Source of the DNA: Leptospira weilii serovar Ranarum str. ICFT
GTDB taxonomy: Bacteria; Spirochaetota; Leptospiria; Leptospirales; Leptospiraceae
Direction of reading: 5' to 3'
DNA: 30,080 nt
NCBI RefSeq assembly: GCF_000332415.1
Contig: NZ_AOHC02000005.1
Location: 1 to 30,080 of the forward strand
In this document: piece after piece, positions 26,018-30,080 of the stretch
How the letters are laid out: every line of letters starts with the position of its first letter
Numbering within the stretch: the first letter of the stretch is position 1
Translations under genes and position numbers: made by a program
Notes under the pieces: model-generated
Databases searched by the model: none
What the model was told of the DNA's origin: nothing
Seen by the model: only the letters and a program-made list of their open reading frames with translations

Positions 26018-27010
26018 ATGAGAGAGAATTTACTTTGTTTCCTTTTTCGGAAACGTCGTCTTGGGATTTGGATTTTTTTTTGTATCTATTCTCTACAAGC
26101 GGATCCGCTGTTTTCTCAGCAGAAAGAGGAAAACCAAGAAGGAGAAAAGAAAAAGTCCGTTTTTGAGTTCTGGATCAAACGTCAGACTTACCGATGGACT
26201 CCTTACGATTATACTTCCTTTTCGGAACATTCTTCCTTGGAAAATTCGATCAAAACGGATTCGATAAAACAAAATCAGAAGGTTATAGTTCCTCTCTCGT
26301 TTCGCTACGACAACCAGGACCGTGGATTTAGAATCGAAATCTCGGCATACGAAATCGAATTAGCAAATCCGAATGCGATCGTGACTCGGGCGGGGCAGGG
26401 AGGTGTTACGGCTCAAAGACATTATTTTAACCCGATGCTTAGATCGGAAGCTGAATTCAATTATTATAAAATTCTAAATATAAACGAAGATTGGAAAATA
26501 TTGGCAGGCGCGGGGATTCGGAACATTAACAAATACAAATACGGTTATTTCCTCCGAGAAGGGAGTTATCAGGAATATTTTTACACATACGGCCCTCAGC
26601 TCGTATTCAATACGGAATACAAACTCTGGAAAGACTTGTCCGCGCACTTCAGTCTGGATTTATTTTATACGGAAGGAAGCAGATTTTACAAGGATCGAAT
26701 GATCACGCCGGATGTGATCGTGGTTTCCAACGGCGCCGCGGGTGCGCGCGGAATCTATCGCGGATACGAAATCGATTTCTCTTTTGGTTATCGCATCTTG
26801 GAAGCGGTGAAAATTTTCGTAGGTTACAATTACATCGATTCTTACTTCTCGTATCTCGGATTCAATCAAACGGATTTCACACTTGGAAATTTTCAAACCT
26901 CTCCGTTTCAAACGCAGACGAACGACGTTCCTTTTATCACTCGTCCCATTCATTCCGGCAATCATGATATTTTGCATGGACTTTATTTCGGAGTTTCTGT
27001 TGGTTTTTAG
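26018..27010 (+). CDS. Predicted beta-barrel outer-membrane protein
   Basis: The 330-residue protein has an export signal with a basic head and hydrophobic run (LGIWIFFCIYSLQADPLFS), probably cleaved near residue 34. The mature part alternates beta-strands rich in Y, F and W (FRIEISAYEIEL, YFYTYGPQLVFNTEYKLWKD, YEIDFSFGYRILEAVKIFVG) and ends in Phe (YFGVSVGF), the usual signal for barrel insertion by BAM. I start at the ATG at 26018 because GAGG lies six bases before it; the GTG at 26006 would add four residues and lacks a site. The function is unknown. A repeat element begins directly after its stop. Confidence 0.78.
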   Translation: MRENLLCFLFRKRRLGIWIFFCIYSLQADPLFSQQKEENQEGEKKKSVFEFWIKRQTYRWTPYDYTSFSEHSSLENSIKTDSIKQNQKVIVPLSFRYDNQDRGFRIEISAYEIELANPNAIVTRAGQGGVTAQRHYFNPMLRSEAEFNYYKILNINEDWKILAGAGIRNINKYKYGYFLREGSYQEYFYTYGPQLVFNTEYKLWKDLSAHFSLDLFYTEGSRFYKDRMITPDVIVVSNGAAGARGIYRGYEIDFSFGYRILEAVKIFVGYNYIDSYFSYLGFNQTDFTLGNFQTSPFQTQTNDVPFITRPIHSGNHDILHGLYFGVSVGF

Positions 27011-27148
27011 AGCTTGTCGCAAAATCTGAAACTGTGGGAACTCTTACATTTTTAAACGACGAGAAAATCATCTAAAAGCCTAAAACCGTCAAAGAGACGC
27101 TTTCTGTGGGAACTCCTGCAAATTTCCTTTTAGATTTTGGGACAAGCT
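27011..27148. repeat. Inverted-repeat element with internal direct repeats
   Basis: The element is 138 bp. The ends agcttgtcgcaaaatct (27011-27027) and the reverse complement of 27132-27148, agcttgtcccaaaatct, differ at one base of 17. Inside, ctgtgggaactcttaca (27032-27048) and ctgtgggaactcctgca (27104-27120) are direct repeats with 15 of 17 bases identical. It starts at the base after the barrel gene's stop codon, so it could also terminate transcription. No obvious target-site duplication is seen. Confidence 0.65.
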
Positions 27149-27296
27149 TTCAATTAAAATGATTCGACTTTCAAGGAAGTTTCCTTCTGTTTCTGCAAAC
27201 GAAATAAGACCAGAATCCTACGAAATCCGGCAAACGTTCATAGGAAACAGCCGTCCCCTAGGAACAAAAAGGATTCTAATTTTTAGATCTTTGGTT

Positions 27297-28271
27297 TTAC
27301 TGAAGACCTACATTTTTTGCCATGGTTTCCAATTCGGAACCGATATCCAATAACGTGCGATAATCCGCAAAAAAGGATCCTCCACCGTAACTTTTCTTAT
27401 AAACGATCCCGTTGTAATACACTACGTTCAAACGATTTTTGTCGTGCCAAACATAGCCGACACATTCTAAAGTAACCTTATTGTAACCCGTGTTGCTTTG
27501 GTATAAAAAGGGTAACTTGTTCAACCATAAAGACTGAGGTATATTAAAGAAAGCAGGATCGCTCGTGTAAGGATAAACCGGAGGGTTTGGATTGTTTTGA
27601 TATCCTACGTCAATATTCGAATCTAAACGAAAACGAACCAAATAACCCGGATGCCCGTCGATTTGTGTGGAAGATACGGTTGGTTGTTCCTTAAGAGTAA
27701 CATTTAAAAGATTGGTTGGAGTATTGGCAAAGTTTGCTAACCAAGCAATTTGATCGGCCGCAGCCAGTGCAACCACTCCCGTCGGGTCGAAGTTATTATT
27801 CGGAAAAGAATAAACCATACCACCTTCGTCATTTACGATGTAGATTCCGAACCACGCCTGGAAATAATCAGACCTTGGATCGAACCGTTGAGATGTGGTA
27901 CCGTCTGCGATCTTTTTTGCGAATAGAAAATAGTTCTTACCGGTAATCGGCACTCCGTTGATGTTCAAACCGAAGGCTTGCCATACCGTATCCATCTGGG
28001 CGGAAAATACCCGAGGATCCCATGAAAACGGAATATAATTGAATTTGATATCGTCGATCGATGCGGTATTCCATAAATGTAATTTAATATATTCTTGGCT
28101 ACTCTTTGCTGAATTTAGCTTAGCGGACAAAGATTCGCCTGAAATCAAAAGCTGTATGTCTTGGTTTTCGGAATTACATCCGTAGGCCAAAGCTATCGTT
28201 GAAAAAGCGATCATAAATAAACGAAATAGTTTCGCTTTCAATCTAAATCGATTGGTTTTTGATGTTCTCAT
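27297..28271 (-). CDS. Putative lipoprotein, unknown function
   Basis: The 324-residue protein has a basic head, hydrophobic segment (FMIAFSTIALAY) and a lipobox ending at Cys32 (LAYGC-NSEN). The N and S after the cysteine are usual for spirochaetal lipoproteins. The mature part is a globular domain rich in aromatic residues and N, with blocks such as YFQAWFGIYIVNDEGGMVYS and YLVRFRLDSNIDVGYQNN. I do not recognise a named family. The ATG has GGAG ten bases upstream. It lies downstream of another lipoprotein gene on the same strand, separated by 304 bases. Confidence 0.72.
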   Translation of the reverse strand: MRTSKTNRFRLKAKLFRLFMIAFSTIALAYGCNSENQDIQLLISGESLSAKLNSAKSSQEYIKLHLWNTASIDDIKFNYIPFSWDPRVFSAQMDTVWQAFGLNINGVPITGKNYFLFAKKIADGTTSQRFDPRSDYFQAWFGIYIVNDEGGMVYSFPNNNFDPTGVVALAAADQIAWLANFANTPTNLLNVTLKEQPTVSSTQIDGHPGYLVRFRLDSNIDVGYQNNPNPPVYPYTSDPAFFNIPQSLWLNKLPFLYQSNTGYNKVTLECVGYVWHDKNRLNVVYYNGIVYKKSYGGGSFFADYRTLLDIGSELETMAKNVGLQ

Positions 28272-28575
28272 AATTCTAACTCTCCAAAGTGTTTTTTAAA
28301 TCGAACTTCCAATAAAAGGAATCGTTGTCGAATTGCGCCTAAATCTTCCTTGAAACTATCAAACAACGAACGACTTTTCCGGAAGAAATTAGGAAGCTGC
28401 AAAATTTAGAATTTCTGTTTTTGTATCGAAATTCATTTTCATTCAAAAAAAAGAATTCGAAAGCTACTTCCAAAATATGCAGTGCATGGGAATCAAATGG
28501 TCTGTTTACGGAAAATAGATAGATACTTCCTTCTCTCTTGTTCGTATAACGAATCAAAAGAGAAGAAAGTGTTTC
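28272..28575. other. Intergenic region between two lipoprotein genes
   Basis: The region holds a hairpin just past the DUF1565 stop (listed at 28530-28565) and, towards 28272, presumably the promoter of the downstream lipoprotein. Nothing else is visible. Confidence 0.4.
28530..28565 (-). terminator. Long hairpin downstream of the DUF1565 lipoprotein
   Basis: cttctct and agagaag are paired, and the stem continues inward with ttg/caa and ttcgt/acgaa around one mismatch and one bulge. It lies 11 bases after the stop on the minus strand. The following stretch on that strand is T-rich but not a pure run. Confidence 0.5.
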
Positions 28576-29676
28576 TTAGTTACAAGCTCCCGGGGCTACG
28601 GCTCCACCTGCATAGTAGACTAACGTAGCGTTATTGTAGTTTACTATATCCGCACCATAACCGGAATAACCGGTTTGAGTCGTAGGCGGCATATGATCCC
28701 AAAAATTGTTCAGAGCGTATTGAGTTTGTCCGCTCGCTCCGGCGCCTAACGATAGATCCTGGTGGTCATTGCAGGAAAAGGTATTTCCTCCGACGCTTCC
28801 CGTAGTTCCTTGTCCCAAATCCAGTTTGATATATACACTTTGTACACCGATATGATTCTGAGTGAAAAAGTTGTTTTCAACTTTATTCACATTGCTCGTG
28901 CTGTAAGTATAATCCGAGATTCCATTGTAATTGGAAAGAAAGGAATTGCCGGTAATGATATTTCCTCCTTTCGTTGGAGTGTAACTAGCTGTACCGATAA
29001 GAATTCCGTGTCCCCCAAAAACTCCTTCAATCGTATTCTTATTCACCTTTGCAGCATAAGTGTGGTGCAGCAAAATCGTTGTCGAATATACGGAGGAATC
29101 GAACGGTTTAGGATTGGTGATCTTAAACCCTGAAACTTGACTGCTATCTCTTAGGGCCAAAGTTACGTTACTACGACCGGAAGCAATATCTGGACCGTTT
29201 CCTGAGATGAAAGTAGGTCCGGTCTTCGGAGTTGTTCCCGGTGGTCCCGCATAGAGGGAAGAAGAACCTCCGATCAAACCTTTCCCGTTGCTATCGCCGT
29301 ATAAATTGACGTCAGCCGGAATGGTAATCGGAAATGTTTCTCCGATGGAGCCACTGTAAGTACCCGGTGCGACCGCAATCACCTTGATGTTGTTAGCCGT
29401 TGCAGCCAAAATCGCTTTTGTAATCGTGCGGAACGGAGCGGATTTTGTGCCTGGATTTGTAGAGTCGTTTCCGGAAATAGAATCTACATACAGCGTTGGT
29501 ATATCGAAGATGACTGACTCGGATGATTTTCGATCCGAATTTGCGACAATCTTAGAAGGCTGGTCGTTGAGAATTCCTAAAAGTAATTTAGAAGAGGTTT
29601 GATTCCCCCCGTTTTCACCTGCACAGCTCATTGTCATCAATGAAGCTATCAACCAAACTTTATAAATCTGTTTCAT
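28576..29676 (-). CDS. Putative lipoprotein with DUF1565/beta-helix domain
   Basis: The 366-residue protein has a short signal (MKQIYKVWLIASLMTMSC) with lipobox Cys18. The mature part begins near residue 62 with TLYVDSISGNDSTNPGTKSA and continues PFRTITKAILAATANNIKVI, the opening of DUF1565 and related right-handed parallel beta-helix proteins (serial G-x-Y-S and N-x-F-x units follow, for example GGNIITGNSFLSNYNGISDY, VENNFFTQNHIGVQ). Such folds occur in secreted carbohydrate-active enzymes and surface proteins. The ATG has a strong AAGGAG site. Only C18 and a few late cysteines are present. The function is unknown; a surface location is inferred from the lipobox. Confidence 0.8.
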   Translation of the reverse strand: MKQIYKVWLIASLMTMSCAGENGGNQTSSKLLLGILNDQPSKIVANSDRKSSESVIFDIPTLYVDSISGNDSTNPGTKSAPFRTITKAILAATANNIKVIAVAPGTYSGSIGETFPITIPADVNLYGDSNGKGLIGGSSSLYAGPPGTTPKTGPTFISGNGPDIASGRSNVTLALRDSSQVSGFKITNPKPFDSSVYSTTILLHHTYAAKVNKNTIEGVFGGHGILIGTASYTPTKGGNIITGNSFLSNYNGISDYTYSTSNVNKVENNFFTQNHIGVQSVYIKLDLGQGTTGSVGGNTFSCNDHQDLSLGAGASGQTQYALNNFWDHMPPTTQTGYSGYGADIVNYNNATLVYYAGGAVAPGACN

Positions 29677-30080
29677 TTAAAATCTCCTTTTGTCAGAGAT
29701 ACGGTTTTTAGGTCGAATCTCCGTTAGTCTATACTATAACAACAAAGGACATTTTTTTGCTTATAAAAATAGATCATAAGTCTTTTTTGTGAAAAATTAA
29801 ATTCATTGTGTATTATAAAAATAAAAATATAGAATATATATTTTTTAATATATAATACTTTTAGTATATATAATTCGATTCCGTTAGTCATTATTGCCTA
29901 ATCGTTTGATTCTGAACTTGAAATTAGATTCGAATATTCATTGTTTGGCGGCAAAACTCTTCTTTGTATTTGGCATTTCTCATTGAGATTTGGAATACAA
30001 AACGTCCTGCTTTTGCGTTGGATACAGTTAGAAAGAGGCTTTTTGGGATTGTTTGTGCATTTTAACTTCATACTAGGTGT
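29677..30080. other. A+T-rich terminal region without gene
   Basis: The region upstream of the last lipoprotein gene has no credible open frame. It is extremely A+T-rich at about 29800-29880, with the imperfect palindrome tatataatacttttagtata. It should hold the promoter of the lipoprotein gene; I see TATAGT on the minus strand but no clear -35. Confidence 0.4.

Noticed and set aside
29820..29880. A+T-rich palindrome as replication origin
   Set aside because: No DnaA boxes, dnaA gene or repeats (iterons) visible; the stretch is just A+T-rich promoter-proximal DNA.

Overview
The window looks like chromosomal DNA of a spirochaete of the genus Leptospira. The inference rests on moderate-to-low G+C coding DNA, several lipoproteins with loose spirochaetal lipoboxes (LNC, LSC, YGC, MSC), frequent TTG/GTG starts, A+T-rich intergenic stretches carrying dispersed inverted-repeat elements, and a leptospiral-looking translation operon. 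I did no database search, so the species is not assigned.

Layout. Positions 1-300 hold the 3' end of an IS4-like transposase gene that is cut by the window edge. From 669 to 5779 all genes are on the minus strand: a lipoprotein, an exported TPR protein, the enolase-phosphatase MtnC and a 12-helix MFS transporter lying directly upstream of mtnC. At 6294-7229 a monoacylglycerol-lipase-like alpha/beta hydrolase stands alone on the plus strand. A minus-strand operon follows (10802 to 7410): a lipoprotein, the bifunctional NAD(P)HX repair enzyme Nnr and a one-helix membrane protein, with overlaps or 1-nt gaps.

The core is a long plus-strand operon for translation and RNA metabolism (11008-20633): rimP, nusA, infB, rbfA, truB, rpsO, pnp and an M16 zinc peptidase. 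RimP and RbfA mature the 30S subunit, NusA couples transcription to translation and termination, IF2 starts translation, TruB makes pseudouridine 55 in tRNA, S15 is a 30S protein and PNPase degrades RNA. The spacing is tight, and several starts are non-ATG.

After this operon the window becomes accessory in character (20634-30080). Genes are spaced widely: a kelch-repeat protein with no visible export signal, a small membrane protein, an exported protein of unknown function, dut (dUTPase), a beta-barrel outer-membrane protein and two lipoproteins, one with a DUF1565/beta-helix fold. The gaps between them carry repeats.

The most notable non-coding signal is a family of short elements with terminal inverted repeats. 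There are three related copies at about 5845-5994, 20979-21188 and 24544-24828. They share end sequences, a conserved inner block (48 of 49 bases identical between two copies) and a hairpin core; the middle copy is flanked by a 9-bp direct repeat. Two other inverted-repeat elements (3468-3628 and 27011-27148) have different ends. I see no CRISPR array, tRNA, rRNA or defence system.
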